From positions 28,117,477-28,181,476 of the forward strand of contig CM047809.1 of the NCBI GenBank assembly GCA_026214975.1: a stretch of DNA of 64,000 bases, given 5' to 3'. A program made the translations under genes and the position numbers. This stretch comes from Gentiana macrophylla. Lineage: Eukaryota; Streptophyta; Magnoliopsida; Gentianales; Gentianaceae. The notes beneath the pieces are model-generated. The model was not told the origin of the DNA, made no database searches, and was given only the letters and a program-made list of their open reading frames with translations. Positions 1-11,041 of this stretch are shown here, piece after piece (position 1 is the stretch's first letter; every line of letters begins with the position of its first letter).

Positions 1-345
1 CGATACCACATTGAGTATGTATCTAAACTCTTCAAATATGTGGCTCGAAGTTGCCTTAGTAAAGACATCATCCAATTGATCAGAGGGTACATAACACACT
101 TGAATCTTGCATTGAAGGACCTGGTCTCTGACATAGCGATCATCGATTTCTAAATGTTTTGTGCGAGCATGTAACACAAGATTGTAGGTCAAGGTTTGTA
201 CACTTAGGTTATCACACAAGGCTAGTGGCTTGGGTGGTGAATGCATCTGAAGTTTAGATAACAAAGACTTAATCCATTGTAGTTCAGCTACAAGGTGGGC
301 TAAATCTCGGTGTCATGACTCAGTACTTGTTGAAGTTGTGAAAGT
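1..345 (-). pseudogene. Ty1/copia RNase H C-terminal fragment, cut by the window edge
   Basis: The minus strand reads as the end of a copia polyprotein. I see the degenerate active-site segment STES followed by a stop and RDLAHLVAELQW, then HARTKHLEIDDRYVRD (the conserved TKHIEID-HxxRD segment) and DDVFTKA (usual ADxFTKxL). In the family this domain removes the RNA strand from the cDNA hybrid inside the virus-like particle. One in-frame stop lies near position 325. The 3' end of the element continues to the left of the window. The fragment is directly abutted by a second copia 3' end, so two elements are joined here. Confidence 0.8.
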
Positions 346-640
346 GAAGAATACAACAAAATAACATACGGATTTACTATTACTCAAGTATAACAAAAGA
401 GTTAAGTTACTATGTTGCTGGTCATAGGGTATTTATAGCACATACACCACATGAATCAGTTAAAAGGGTATATGAATCAGTTTTCATATACTACTTACCC
501 GACTGTTGTGTCTTCAGCTCTGTTGAGTTCCTCAGGTATGATGTGTTGACCTTCTGCTGTTGCACTGAGCTGAATTGATCTGTTCATTTGTGCACATCCT
601 CTTGCATCGCCGGTCCTTTATGTATATACTGTAATATCCC
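346..640 (-). repeat. Probable 3' LTR remnant of a copia element
   Basis: On the minus strand the RNase H end at 701 is followed by a purine run (GAGGGGGGA, around 637-648) that looks like a polypurine tract. About 300 bp of non-coding sequence with a TATA-like GTGCTATAAATACC then leads up to the next RNase H fragment. Position and content fit a 3' LTR. I could not find clean TG/CA ends or a second copy, so the borders are approximate. Confidence 0.4.
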
Positions 641-700
641 CCCTCATGCTGAGAGTGATACATGAAACAGCTTGCACATCCTCTTGCAATCAGCAATCAT

Positions 701-1740
701 TTATACACTGGAACACGGCTGAAAGATCTTAGAAATTCCCAACCTATCTAGCAAATAAAAAAAGATTGGTGCAACAAAAACTTTGGTGAGAATATCAGCA
801 ATCTGCTCCTTGGTATTTACAACCATGATCTTAATGAGGCTAGATTTGACATTGTCCCTAACAACATGACAGTCAATCTCAGTATGTTTAGTCCTTTCGT
901 GGAACACATGATTATTATAAATGTGCATAGCACTGGCATTATCATAGAACAATAAAGTAGGTAGCTAAACAGATATCTGCAAATCTTGTAAAATATAGAC
1001 TAGCCACTGAATTTCGCAGGTAGTATTTGTCATAGCCATGTATTCAGCCTCTGAAGAACTTCTTATAATATTTATTTGATTTTTAGCCTTCCATGAGATA
1101 GGATCATCACCCAAAACTTCATATAGCCTAAGACATATCTTACGATTATAGGGCATCCAAATTTCAATCACTATCAATCAATCCTTTCAAGACAAGGTTA
1201 TTCTTAGCGAGGAAAAAGATGCCTTGTCCTTGATTGGCTTTCAAATACCTCAAAATCATGTGAGTAGCCTTCATATAATTCTCAATAGGTGTGTCTAAAA
1301 AACTAACTCAATTTCTTTGAACCTGCAAAGCTATGTCGAGTCTTGTAAAAGCGAGATAAATTAGCTTCCCAACCAATGATCTCAGATGTAGTATTATCAT
1401 CCAAAGAAAGTGAATCTCCATGTTGTAAAGTCTACTTAGACTCCATTGTTTGATCAAGCGGGATTGGCCCCCCAAAACTCATATTCTTGAAGAAGATTTA
1501 AGGTGTACTTTCTTTGAAAGATCGAAATATCCTCAAGTGTTCTAGCAGTTTCAATGCCCAAGAAACATCTCAGTTTACCGAGATCTTCGATCGTAAATTG
1601 TTTATGTAAATTGTCTTTGTCTTGTTGGATCAGCTGATGATCAGGACTGACTGCTATTATGTCATCTACATAAACCAACAAGGCATTAGAGGATTTTCCT
1701 GATGCCTTTGTGTGATCATTCTTGGATTAAACAAACCTTT
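701..1740 (-). pseudogene. Ty1/copia reverse transcriptase-RNase H fragment
   Basis: Three minus-strand pieces in different frames form the C-terminal third of a copia pol. Around 1640-1720 is the reverse transcriptase catalytic segment LVYVDDII, followed by EDLGKLRCFLGIE. Around 1190-1400 is the linker with LVGKLIYLAFTRLDIA and MKATHMILRYLK. From 965 to 1100 is RNase H SSSEAEYMAM, and from 701 to 910 [15 protein letters not shown] and ADILTKV. Frameshifts separate the pieces, and everything upstream of the RT catalytic loop (gag, protease, integrase, fingers/palm) is missing. It is a dead 5'-truncated element. The family normally has one polyprotein of about 1300 residues. Confidence 0.85.
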
Positions 1741-2755
1741 GTTTTCCAGAGATTCTGTATTTTTGCTTTAATTTCAAGGTTTATTTCTTTAATGCTTCAA
1801 TGTATTCTTGTATGAATCAATGTAATGTAAGATTAATGTGTTTGATTGTCACGGAATGAACGTATACACAACGACATTTTTCTATTTTACCCTTAATTTG
1901 GTGAATGAGCTGTTACACATTGTGAGAATATGTATATTTTCGTATATTACGTACGTGTAATTTTTAATACCACTTCTTACCTTTTATTGCCTCATTTTGA
2001 AATTTTTTCGTTCGAGAGATTTTATGAGTTAATAGTTGTAACAAAATCGTATCGAATTTCATTCATCGCATCCTTCCATTGTTACTCTTTTTCACATAAA
2101 AAAAATATGAACTTAATATGTGAATGGAATAAATGATCCATGTCATACAACGGCGTCTTATAAAACAATAACTTTCGTATATATATATTTTTAGCGTCAT
2201 TTTTTAAAAACAAATTAGTGTCATTCTTAGAAGGTATGAAATATGAAAACATTGTTCAAATATAAAAAACCGACTCCTATTGGATGGATTATAAACTTCA
2301 AAAACTTATTATTTTCAAATTTTCATCAATTAATTATGAAATATCCTATATTAAATTGGGGAATTATGTAATCACTTCAATCCATGATCGTTATGTAATT
2401 AATCAAGAATCTAAAGAAAGATAAAATTGAAGCGTACGTAAATCTGTAGTGTTGTTGATCTACTTTTGAACTATGGGACTGGTCTTCTAGATTTACAAAC
2501 TTTCCTGAGCCTTTCGGAGAACCATTCATGAATCCTGTGTAGTTCTTTTTCTTAATCTCTACACCTAAAAATCTCACATCCTAATGATACATTATAACTG
2601 AATAACCGCGAACCGTAATAGATCACTTTTACACCGAGCTAATTTTTATTGACTATCTATGATAAATAATTATTTTACAAATAAGCCAACGTTTTATTAA
2701 TGATCCAGCAACGCTCATATCTGTTAATAAATCTTAAACAATTAATTATTAAAAC
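1741..2755. other. AT-rich stretch, no recognisable gene
   Basis: Short open stretches occur on both strands (for example 1930-2136 plus and 2377-2577 minus), but none resembles a known domain or shows splice signals in a convincing order. I see nothing I can name here. Confidence 0.5.
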
Positions 2756-2763
2756 CGTAAAAG

Positions 2764-3021
2764 CAGGGGCGTCTTTATGTATTAGAGATTGGGTCACCTG
2801 ACCCCTAACCAAGAAAAAGAATAATTATTTTCTATGTCTTTTTACACTATTTAAAAATTTTATACATTTATTACTACTATCTGACCCTCTATTTTTTTAA
2901 AATATTGATCCCTGACCCGTAGTCATCTTTGGATTTTTAAAATTAATGCTTATAGACTTGTAACACAGTGTACCGTTCTCGATCCCTGACCCGCATCATT
3001 GAATTCCTGCAGCCGCCCCTG
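2764..3021. mobile_element. Non-autonomous hAT MITE
   Basis: The element starts CAGGGGCG and ends CGCCCCTG, a perfect 8 bp terminal inverted repeat. It is flanked by a perfect 8 bp target duplication CGTAAAAG at 2756-2763 and 3022-3029. Eight-base duplications and CAGGGGCG-type ends are hAT hallmarks. At 258 bp it has no coding capacity. The ends resemble those of the autonomous-type hAT at 54501-58410 and of the MITE at 5429-5632. Confidence 0.85.
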
Positions 3022-3029
3022 CGTAAAAG

Positions 3030-4951
3030 TTTGGGTGCTACCATTTTACAGTATAACCAGCACCATTAATTCTTCCAAAATTCTACCTTTCATTGTTAAA
3101 ACTAAACTATGTTTATGAGATTCTCAACTTTTGAGTTAGCTTTTTCAAGTTTTCCTAAACTCCTCTTCGTTTTGGTTAGAGTTTTTTTTGGAGTTTTTTA
3201 TATCACTTCATCAATTATTTATTACAATTCTTTTACCAATCATTTCTTCAACTATAAATAAAAAAATATTAAATCATCTCTCACAATTTCACTTTATCTA
3301 ATTTATTACATTTTTTTTCATTATTTTATTCATTATAATACTTTATTTCAGTTTCTCTCACCAATCATTTATTTATCTACACAAATTTCAAAAAAATATT
3401 TTAACTTTCTAATCATTACTTCAATCATTTTTATTATATTTTATTATGCACTACTATATAAAACAACCTAAAAAAATTTCAACCCAAAACAAAGATACAT
3501 ACGTGAACTGAAAGGAAAATAATATATACACTACATATTTATGTAGTGTTATTTCTACCATATGAGTGATTTTCATTAATGAAAATGATGAACCATTTTA
3601 TTGTTATGGCCCCAATACCATCAGTGTATTAATAGTGTTGTTAGGCTTCTTTAGGAAACTTCCATAAAAAATAAATTTGTTGTTCTATAAAAGTCAAAAC
3701 AGAGCCTGCCTTTGGCAGCAAAGGCGTTATCTATTACGCAATGATCATTTTATTGGAAAAAAAAAAAAAAAAAAAAAAAAACAACCTCTCATATAATTGT
3801 ACGATTATATATATTTTTAATTATTTGAAGAAAAAGAAAATATTAAGCACAATAGGGACATGCCAATATTACAGGAAGTTATTGTGTGGCGTCTCACACT
3901 GTGACGGTATGGAGCGCAAGTGGCGTGCGAGCCACCCCCGCTTTATTACATATTTAAATCATGTGATTACGATCGTTTATCCATCACTTCACCTCAAAAT
4001 ACCTCACCACAAAATAACTTCCCCAAGATTACACGAGAGGAACTAGGGGATAAATCCCCATTGATACGTAGACATTAGGGGCGCACCTAAATGGAGATAC
4101 ATAGGGTTAATGTCTAAATTAGTTTTGTTGGTAAAAAAATATAAAAATATTATATTAATATCCTTACTCAATTTTTGAATTTGTTAAACGGTTCTATTGA
4201 AAATAAGAATTTGAGTATACAGTGGATGAATCTTTCAACGATCGTGTGTGTAATCTGTAAAGGAGTTATAGGCTTATAAATTATCCATTTGAAATTAACT
4301 ATTTGATTCCTTATAATCCATTTGAAATTAACTATTTTTATATGTCACAATAAAGACACACGTTTTACATGCTTCATCGGCACAACTTTAGAAATTTTAA
4401 AGGCATTTAAAAGAAATCGATCCACTAAAAAAAAACAGAGAGACTCCAGATCATTTACATTTAAAAGAAATTAAAATATAGAATCTCTGGATACCAACGA
4501 CATATTATTAAATGATTGGACTAACGATATATGATAATACTTGAAAATATATGACTGAAAAGTAAAATATTTGATGTATATGCCTTATGAAAATAATTTA
4601 AAAATTCATACGTGACTCATTAGCCACATACATGAATAACGAGCAAGCGTATTTTTCAAAACATATCATTCGGAGTATATAAATCAAATTTTTTTACTTT
4701 TACTTTTCAAGCATATATTTTCAAGTTTCCCTTATAATAATTCATGGCAACCGTTTACACTGTTTATCAGAAGTACTCTTCATTGACTACTATGCTACTA
4801 CTACTATTTAAAATTTCCTTACATAACAACAAAGGACATAGGGAAATATATTGTATCATTTATTATGCAATAACCTTGACAACAACATTTCTTTTTCATT
4901 ATGTGAAATGATCTTCTCAAAAAAAAAAAAAAATGATATCACTGTAATAAA
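3030..4951. other. AT-rich intergenic DNA with a 25-base A tract
   Basis: No gene is recognised. The stretch contains a homopolymer of A at 3757-3781, many short TTTATT/ATTTCA-rich runs between 3100 and 3480, and a direct repeat of TTATCCATTTGAAATTAACTA near 4290 and 4320. The A tract could be the tail of an old retroposed sequence. No target duplication was found. Confidence 0.5.
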
Positions 4952-4953
4952 TA

Positions 4954-5249
4954 CTCTATCCGCCCCAAAAGAGAAGTCGTGTTGGGTGTTTTAACAAAAA
5001 TTAAGAAATAAAGTATGTGGTTGAATGACATAAAATTTAATGAGAAGTGTCTAAAATATCCGTCGACTATCATTAATGAAATGATTATAAAGTATTGAAA
5101 AGTATAGAAATGATAGTAGTTGAATTGTCTATAAATTGGAGATAAAATTTATAAAATGTTAATAACTACTTGATTTATAATATAGAATGACTTATATTCT
5201 TGTACAAACAAGAAAAATTGGAATGACTTATGTTTTAGAACGAATGAAG
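4954..5249. mobile_element. Stowaway-like (Tc1/mariner) MITE
   Basis: The left end CTCTATCCGCCCCAAAAGAG and right end CTTATGTTTTAGAACGAATGAAG are degenerate forms of the plant Stowaway terminus (CTCCCTCCGTCCC and its complement). TA dinucleotides flank both ends (4952-4953 and 5250-5251), as expected for this superfamily. The element is 296 bp, AT-rich and non-coding. The diverged termini suggest an old copy. Confidence 0.65.
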
Positions 5250-5428
5250 TATTAGTGTATTAGATAGTTGTTAAAGGCATGCACCACTCATAGACATGAA
5301 AAGGTCAATTTAAATTCAATATACTTCCCTCAACAACAAAAAATCCAATATACAACTCAACCATATAAAGCCAAACTTAAATCGAAACGTCGTAACATGG
5401 TAGATTAGTTATTTGGCGTAGGTCAGTG

Positions 5429-5632
5429 CAGGGGCGGACTTATGTAGTCTCGGGAGGGGTCACGTGACCCTACTGAGATTCATGAAATTTCTTTTAGTAT
5501 TAAAATGATATAGTTTTGTTGTTAAAAATTATAGTTTTAGGTTTCGATAACCCCACCAAAACAATTTTTTGGATAAAAATCTAGTTTTACGATCCGATAA
5601 CATCATTGAAAAAATTCTTGAATCCGCCTATG
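5429..5632. mobile_element. Second non-autonomous hAT MITE of the CAGGGGCGGA type
   Basis: The element starts CAGGGGCGGA and ends TCCGCCTATG (complement CATAGGCGGA, 7 of 10 matching). It is flanked by GGTCAGTG (5421-5428) and GGTCGGTG (5633-5640), an 8 bp duplication with one mismatch. It is 204 bp long with no coding capacity. Internal sequence such as GGGTCACGTGACCC resembles the MITE at 2764-3021 (GGGTCACCTGACCC), so both belong to one family. Confidence 0.8.
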
Positions 5633-5640
5633 GGTCGGTG

Positions 5641-6580
5641 TCGACAAAAACATCAAATGCACCAATTAAATCGTAATACAAAAGAAGTTTTTAGCTTTTT
5701 TCTGAAATAGTGATACATCCACTATTTCTTCTATCACAACATCTTACACAACACAATCAACACCATATATTTTGTTGCGAACCATCACAAAACAAGCATG
5801 TAGTGGTTTTTCTGTAGGAAGAAAAAAAGAAGGTGTCAAATGCAGGTTTTGCATGCATGCATAGATATTGATCACAGACATATATAGCTGATAAAGAAGA
5901 CAAGAAGAAAATGACAAGACCATTAAAAATGCTTTTCGCCAAATTGGCATGGAATTCAATTTTCTTTCATTGCTTTTTTTGACAAAGAGAAAGGAGGAAA
6001 GTTTTGGGAAAAAGGAAAGGGAAAGGGAAAGGGAAAGGGAAAGGGGGGAACAGAGCATTGAAGTCTCTGTCTGAATTTCTGATGCAAGAAAGAAATTGAA
6101 ATGAATGATGCCAACCAATATTTTTCACCGTTGAGGAAACAAATCCCATCAACATCGGCAACGGAACAACGCCCTATACCCTACACCCACTACCCCTTTT
6201 CTCTTTCTTATGTGTATTATTTACTTATTATACATTAGATGATTTTGTCATAACATTTAACGGGATATGCAACTCATTTGTTTGTGGGTGATACAACTAC
6301 TAAAATTTAAAAACTGAACGTGTAATAATGAGTGATACAACTTACTACATAATGATGAATAATGCAAAATAGTATTGTGTCGCTCGTTCTAACATACTCG
6401 TTGTGATAGTACTCCCCCGTAACAAAACATAACTCGATTTAGACTTTACACACAGTTTAATAGGAAACTCCAAAAATTCATTATTAAAATTTCTGTCTTT
6501 TTGGGAATTATGTTTTCTTTCCCAATAGTATAAGGTGTAATTAATATTTTATTTTCCCCCCAAACACCTGGAACTGATCT
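5641..6580. other. Unassigned stretch with a GGGAAA tract
   Basis: A run of about six GGGAAA units lies near 6008-6043. On the minus strand this gives a serine/leucine-rich open stretch (about 5744-6161), which I regard as low-complexity rather than a gene. A spliced minus-strand exon cannot be excluded, but I recognise no domain. Confidence 0.45.
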
Positions 6581-6582
6581 AA

Positions 6583-6873
6583 GAGTATCTCCAATCATAA
6601 ACCTATTAAAAGGTTTATCAGCACGCCACATCATCAATCTATAAATCTTTTATCAATAAACCTATTCTCCACAATAGATAAACCTCTAAAATGTTTATAT
6701 TCGGACCCACCAAAATACATTTTCTCATCTACTTTTCCTAATCATCATGCTATGAACCGGTTCAAATTTATCTACCTTTTCCTTCAAACCTTTCCTGGTC
6801 AGCATCACTACAATGGTGATAAACCTATTAAAAATGTTTAAACCATTTCATAAACCCACCATTGTGGGTACTC
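6583..6873. mobile_element. Tourist-like (PIF/Harbinger) MITE
   Basis: The left end GAGTATCTCCAATCATAAACC and the complement of the right end GAGTACCCACAATGGTGGG form a partial terminal inverted repeat. TAA flanks both ends (6580-6582 and 6874-6876), the three-base duplication typical of PIF/Harbinger. The element is 291 bp and non-coding, with repeated CCTATTAAAA internally. A hAT assignment is possible but would need 8 bp duplications, which are not seen. Confidence 0.65.
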
Positions 6874-7069
6874 TAAGTGTTGAAAATCCTATAAAAAAAC
6901 CTCTAGAGAGCCCTAGACTACCCCAGTTTTGAGTTCTCGAGTTTGCAGCCTCGACTGGCACGTTGTACCCAGAAGTACTCTCGGTAAAACGCACCAGGTT
7001 TGGATCTCTAGCTCGGTTCGATCATTCTGGCTTCGTTTTATAGACCAGGGTGGTGTTTTCGAAATAGTT

Positions 7070-7506
7070 CAGGTTGCATAAGCCTACTCATCATATTAAC
7101 AATAAAAGCAATGTCAGGTCTGGTGTGAGTGAGGTAAATCAACCTCCCAACTAATCTCATGTTGGAAGTCTTGTCAACTTGTTCATTTTTAGGTGTATCT
7201 AAAATCCCATGATTGTAATCAATAGGTCTAAAGAACGAGTTTGCACTTGATTTTCGGTTTCTCGAATGTATCTAACACATACTTCTGTTGTGAGATAAAG
7301 ATCCTTTTTTTTGTGTGCCACCTCATATTTGTTTTTAAGCAGATACACCCAAGTAACCCTGATACAATCATCAATGAAAGATGCAAACCACCTTGCCCTA
7401 GTGATATTTGATGTCCTAGATGGACCCAAGATATCACGTGGATCAACGTAAAAGCTTGCATATTTAACCAATTTTTGAAAAAGGATTTCTCTTGTGTTTA
7501 GACAAC
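7070..7506 (-). pseudogene. Copia integrase fragment fused to an RT tail (3' part of interrupted element)
   Basis: On the minus strand 7506-7190 reads as the start of a copia integrase core, with DILGPSRTSNITRARWFASF followed by IDDCIRVTWVYLLKNKYEV (usual DxWGPS...FIDDxTRxTW). Immediately after, 7180-7070 reads RLIYLTHTRPDIAFIVNMMS, which belongs near the end of reverse transcriptase. The rest of integrase and most of RT are deleted between them. The upstream half of this element lies at 12264-14291. The codons CELSKHKR rejoin exactly across the solo LTR inserted at 7507-12258. Confidence 0.8.
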
Positions 7507-7684
7507 TGATCGCGTGTAAGTCACTAACGTCGATATTACTAGCAAGAATACTAGGTACATCGCAGTATAGTAAATACGAGTCAAGGTCGATCCCACAGAG
7601 ACAATACAACTTATACATATAAACGATTCTAACCTAATTAAGAAGTAACATATAGTCGGTCATTGACCAACACTACTAGAATTT

Positions 7685-8045
7685 CACCTTTTTGTGTCAA
7701 CAGAAAGTTGACGCAAAAAGTCAATTGTTGTCTCAAAAACTTGTTTTGAGACAACATGTCGACGCAAATACGTTGAATCAATAACTCCGTGCCAAATGTT
7801 TTTCTTGTGACAACACGTTGACAGAAAACCTTTTGAGACAACATAATGTCCCTAAAATTGTCAACAAGCCCGGAACAAATTTGCTGACATGGCAAAGGTG
7901 TTGGCGACAACACTGTTGTCTCAAATACTGATGACGTGGACTACCTTTTGGGACGACGTGGACTACCTTTTGGGACAACCTTGTTGTCGGGAAAAATGCT
8001 GACGTGGCTAACATATTTGCGACAACTATGTTGACGCATTTAATA
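7685..8045. repeat. Left subterminal repeat region of the CACTA element
   Basis: Multiple direct and inverted copies of TTGTGTCAAC, TTGACGCAAA, TTGTCTCAAA and GACAACA occur within 360 bp. One pair forms a perfect 13 bp hairpin (TGTTGTCTCAAAA at 7726-7738, its complement at 7744-7756, 5-base loop). A 23 bp unit (GACGTGGACTACCTTTTGGG) is repeated in tandem at about 7932-7977. In En/Spm such motifs are binding sites for the TNPA-type protein. That role is inferred here. Confidence 0.75.
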
Positions 8046-8255
8046 AATCTAATATTTTTTTATAAAATTATTTTTTACGGCACCTCCTAGTCATAACCCA
8101 AAATACATATAAAAGACCACCACGCAAATATGGTTCACAACACAAAGAAAACAATGAAACCACAACCCAATTCCATAAGTCTAAAGAAAATGCATGTCTA
8201 CAAATCGTCAACAATCATCACCATACGAAACATCAAGTCAAATTAATGAAAATGT

Positions 8256-8654
8256 CTAAAGCTCATCATCGATCTCATCATCGAACTCATCATCGATGTC
8301 ATATGCACGTGAAACATCATCTGAGACTGGTGGAGGAGGGGGAATATGGATCTCTGGCATTTCAGTGTCAGGAAGCGCAGTCTTCACCCACTGAAGAAGT
8401 GCATCAAGAGCAGAAGACACATCATGCAAGTGCTTGCGCGTCGCATCATGTTCCTCCTTGGATACATGACCCGGAGATGGAGCTGTGGTAAACCGTTGAG
8501 ATAATGATTTAGACGGAATAGAGGGTCCTATCCCTGGTATGTAGCCACGTCGCCACCCAAGAACTTTTTCCATTATTTCTTTCTCTTGCTCGGGAGTCAG
8601 ACGTGCGCCAGGGGTGGATGATAATACCCGTTGCACCTCCGCCACCATGCGATT
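8256..8654 (-). pseudogene. TNPA-like (plant En/Spm transposase_24) C-terminal exon
   Basis: The minus strand encodes about 130 residues with KVLGWRRGYIPGIGPSIP, matching the conserved KVLGxRxGYxxGLG segment of the plant Ptta/En/Spm family, and an acidic tail DDEFDDEIDDEL. In the family this protein binds subterminal motifs and assists transposition. A good acceptor (TATTTTCAG) precedes AATCGCATGG at 8654. With a GTAAGT donor at 8742 it defines an 88 bp intron. The spliced frame gives LHNRMVAEV, but the upstream exon is only a stub because of the internal deletion. The gene is therefore truncated. Confidence 0.65.
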
Positions 8655-8742
8655 CTGAAAATATAATAATTCATTCTCTAATTAGTCATCGATAAGGTTA
8701 ATTAGTAATGATTGAAAATGTAAACAATTTTGAAAAACTTAC

Positions 8743-9562
8743 ATGGAGCTGTGTGGCGGGAAGCGTACAGACGTCTCAATCGTGGCTTTAATGGAAAGTA
8801 GCGTAGTACTTTATTTGGCACTTTTTTCCCCTTTGTAATCTTATAACGGCTTGTGTTGCAAACCGGACAGGCCTGTAAATTCTCATTCTCTTTCCAGTAA
8901 AGAGCACAGTCGTACTCACAAACATCAATTTTCTTATAGCCTAAACCTAGTTTTGACAGTAGCCTCTTAGCTTCATAGAATGATTTAGGTAAATTTGATC
9001 CTTCTGGAAGAACTTCATTCAATTTCTTCAATAAAACATCAACACTTTCATTTGACCATTTAAATAGAACTTTAATATGCATCAGGTCGGCTGTGAATTT
9101 CAAGGTCGATGATTGTTTGCAACCTGGGTATAGATCTTCATGTAGCTTGGATATCAACTCCGCTAGATTATCGTCACTATCATTGTCAACCGAAAGTTCG
9201 TCAACTTCATTGTCAAGAATATCAGTTAAAATAGGAGCCATATCATCCCCTGATTCATCAACAATTGGGTTTTTGCGGACACGTGTACGGGACTCTCCAT
9301 GGTAAGTCCATGTTGTATAATCCGGTTGCATTCCCGAATCAAAAATGTGTGCATAAACTCTGTTTGGCTTAAACAAGCGAACGTTACGACACCTCTTGCA
9401 TGGACAATGGATTTCCCCTTCCGAATTGGCGAACTGCTTAGCGTAGTTAATGAAAGCTTTTAATCCGCTCTGAAATTCTTTTGTTACTTTGTTTGCATTC
9501 ATCCAACTTTTGTCCATTGTCAATTTTGTTTGGGACGTGCACCTAGTGACTATACTATTCAA
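8743..9562 (-). pseudogene. CACTA TNP2-type transposase, N-terminal part only
   Basis: About 270 residues start MNSIVTRCTSQTKLTMDKSW. MDKSWM...NANKVTKEFQSGLKAFINYA and the cysteine pattern CPCKRCRN correspond to the transposase-associated domain of plant CACTA elements. Further on are YPGCKQSSTLKFTADLMHIK, LPKSFYEAKRLLSKLGLGY, the zinc-ribbon-like CEYDCALYW...CPVCNTSRY and KVPNKVLRYFPL. The sequence breaks off at RLYASR, just before the DDE-type catalytic core. There it meets the splice-donor end of the TNPA-like gene, so the catalytic part has been deleted. The full family protein is much longer. Confidence 0.85.
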
Positions 9563-10539
9563 TCAACCGATGGATTCCAACAACCTAACAAGAACAACTC
9601 TTCATCTAATAGTGTTTGAACTTTTCAGAAAATTTTCTGTTCAAAGTCAAGAAGAATCACTTGCAGCCCATTGTTCTAAGTCAAAGCTCAAGAACCAAAT
9701 AAAATACATGAATTCAACGGGAGTTTTATTGTTTTATGAACAACAAATGCTTTAAGAGATGCATATATATAAGGCTCTGTTTTAAAAAAAAAGGCTCTGT
9801 TTTTCTTCTTCTCCATAAATGATACATATATATGTCATCTTTAAAAGCATCACACAAAAGAAAAACAAAACATAACAAAACATTTAATTGATCATAAAAA
9901 TATAATCATATAGTATAGATATTCATTCCCAGAAGTTCGAAGCTATCTAGAGCACAAAATCACAAGAAGGCAACTCTCAAACACCCTCAAAAAGAAAAAA
10001 GAAAAAAACCCACTCATTAATCTTCATTTGCAGTAGTCGATTAGAATTGCAACAAAAAAATTGCACAAACCTTTATACCTCTTTCTCCAAGCCGATTAGA
10101 ATTGAAATAACTGAAAAATTGCCGGAGATATAACCATCAACTAAAGATTTTAACTTTTTAAACAACATTCATTTTTTTGGTAAATCGGAGGTAATTAAGG
10201 GAATGGATCGTACGAGAAACCAAATCGAAGCCAACAAAATAACCCATATTGACCTTTACACACAACAAATTAACAATAGCACTGAAGTAGCAAACCTGGA
10301 ATTCAATTCTTGAGGATAATCGAAGGAACGATGACGCTGCGAACCTGTTCTTCCACTGCGTTTAAGCAGTCTACCTTTCTCTTCCAATCGCCAAACGCCA
10401 ATTAACAAACAGCAGGAATGAGTACGACACTGTAACAGTGGCTATAGGTATATTAGTGAAGGCAGCGGTTAATAGTCTTTTTCTGAAATATATTACCCTA
10501 CAAAAACTAAAATATCTTTTTTTATTAAGGAAACTGGCT

Positions 10540-11041
10540 TTTGCTTCAACGCCTATTGACTCAATTAAATTTCATTGACATGTGGCACCTATGTGTCATC
10601 CACGTATGTACATTAATTTAAATGCAGATTTTTAGTTGTCACAAAACAACTTTTGTTGTCTCAAATAGTTTTATAAAAAATGGAATAAAAAATATATGGC
10701 GAAAATACTGATTTTTTGTGACAACACTTTGATTTGTTGTCCCAAAAAATATTCCCACATAATTTTTGGATCTGGCGAGAGTTTTGCTAGAGAGTTTTTT
10801 TGACAACACATTGATTTCTTGTCTCAAAAAGTATTCCCGCAAAAATTTTTGCTCCGGCGGGAGTTTGGCGGGAGAGTATTTGTGACAACGTTGTCTCGAT
10901 TAATATTATTTGCGTCAATTCAAAATTGTGCCACTCACAACAACCATTTGACTCAACGCGTTGTCGCAAAAGGGTACTTTTTGCGTCAACTAAACGTTGA
11001 CACAAAACAATTTGTGTCAAAAAGGCCAGATTCTTGTAGTG
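10540..11041. repeat. Right subterminal repeat region of the CACTA element
   Basis: Repeated TTTGTGACAAC, TTTTGTTGTC, TTGTCTCAAA and TTGCGTCAAC motifs occupy the last 500 bp before the terminus TTCTTGTAGTG. Two imperfect copies of a unit containing ATTTCTTGTCTCAAAAAGTATTCCC and GGCGGGAGTTT/GGCGAGAGTTT lie at about 10730-10870. The motif content mirrors the left end, as expected for protein-binding subterminal regions. Confidence 0.7.

Larger units (their letters stand above)
7671..11041 (-). mobile_element. CACTA (En/Spm) transposon, internally deleted
   Basis: The element begins CACTACTAGAATTT and ends TTCTTGTAGTG, the superfamily's signature termini. It is flanked by the 3 bp duplication CAA at 7668-7670 and 11042-11044. 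Length is 3371 bp; autonomous relatives are usually well above 8 kb. Both subterminal regions are packed with TTGTGTCAAC/TTGTCTCAAA motifs. The minus strand keeps an N-terminal piece of the TNP2-type transposase and a C-terminal piece of a TNPA-like protein, while the catalytic part is gone. Movement would therefore need a transposase supplied in trans. Confidence 0.92.

Noticed and set aside
2377..2577. 66-codon minus-strand open frame
   Set aside because: No domain, no splice context and AT-rich surroundings; chance is the simpler explanation.
5744..6161. Overlapping minus-strand open frames with a Ser/Leu-rich segment
   Set aside because: The frames come from a GGGAAA tract and leave no recognisable domain. 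Three overlapping frames are equally open.
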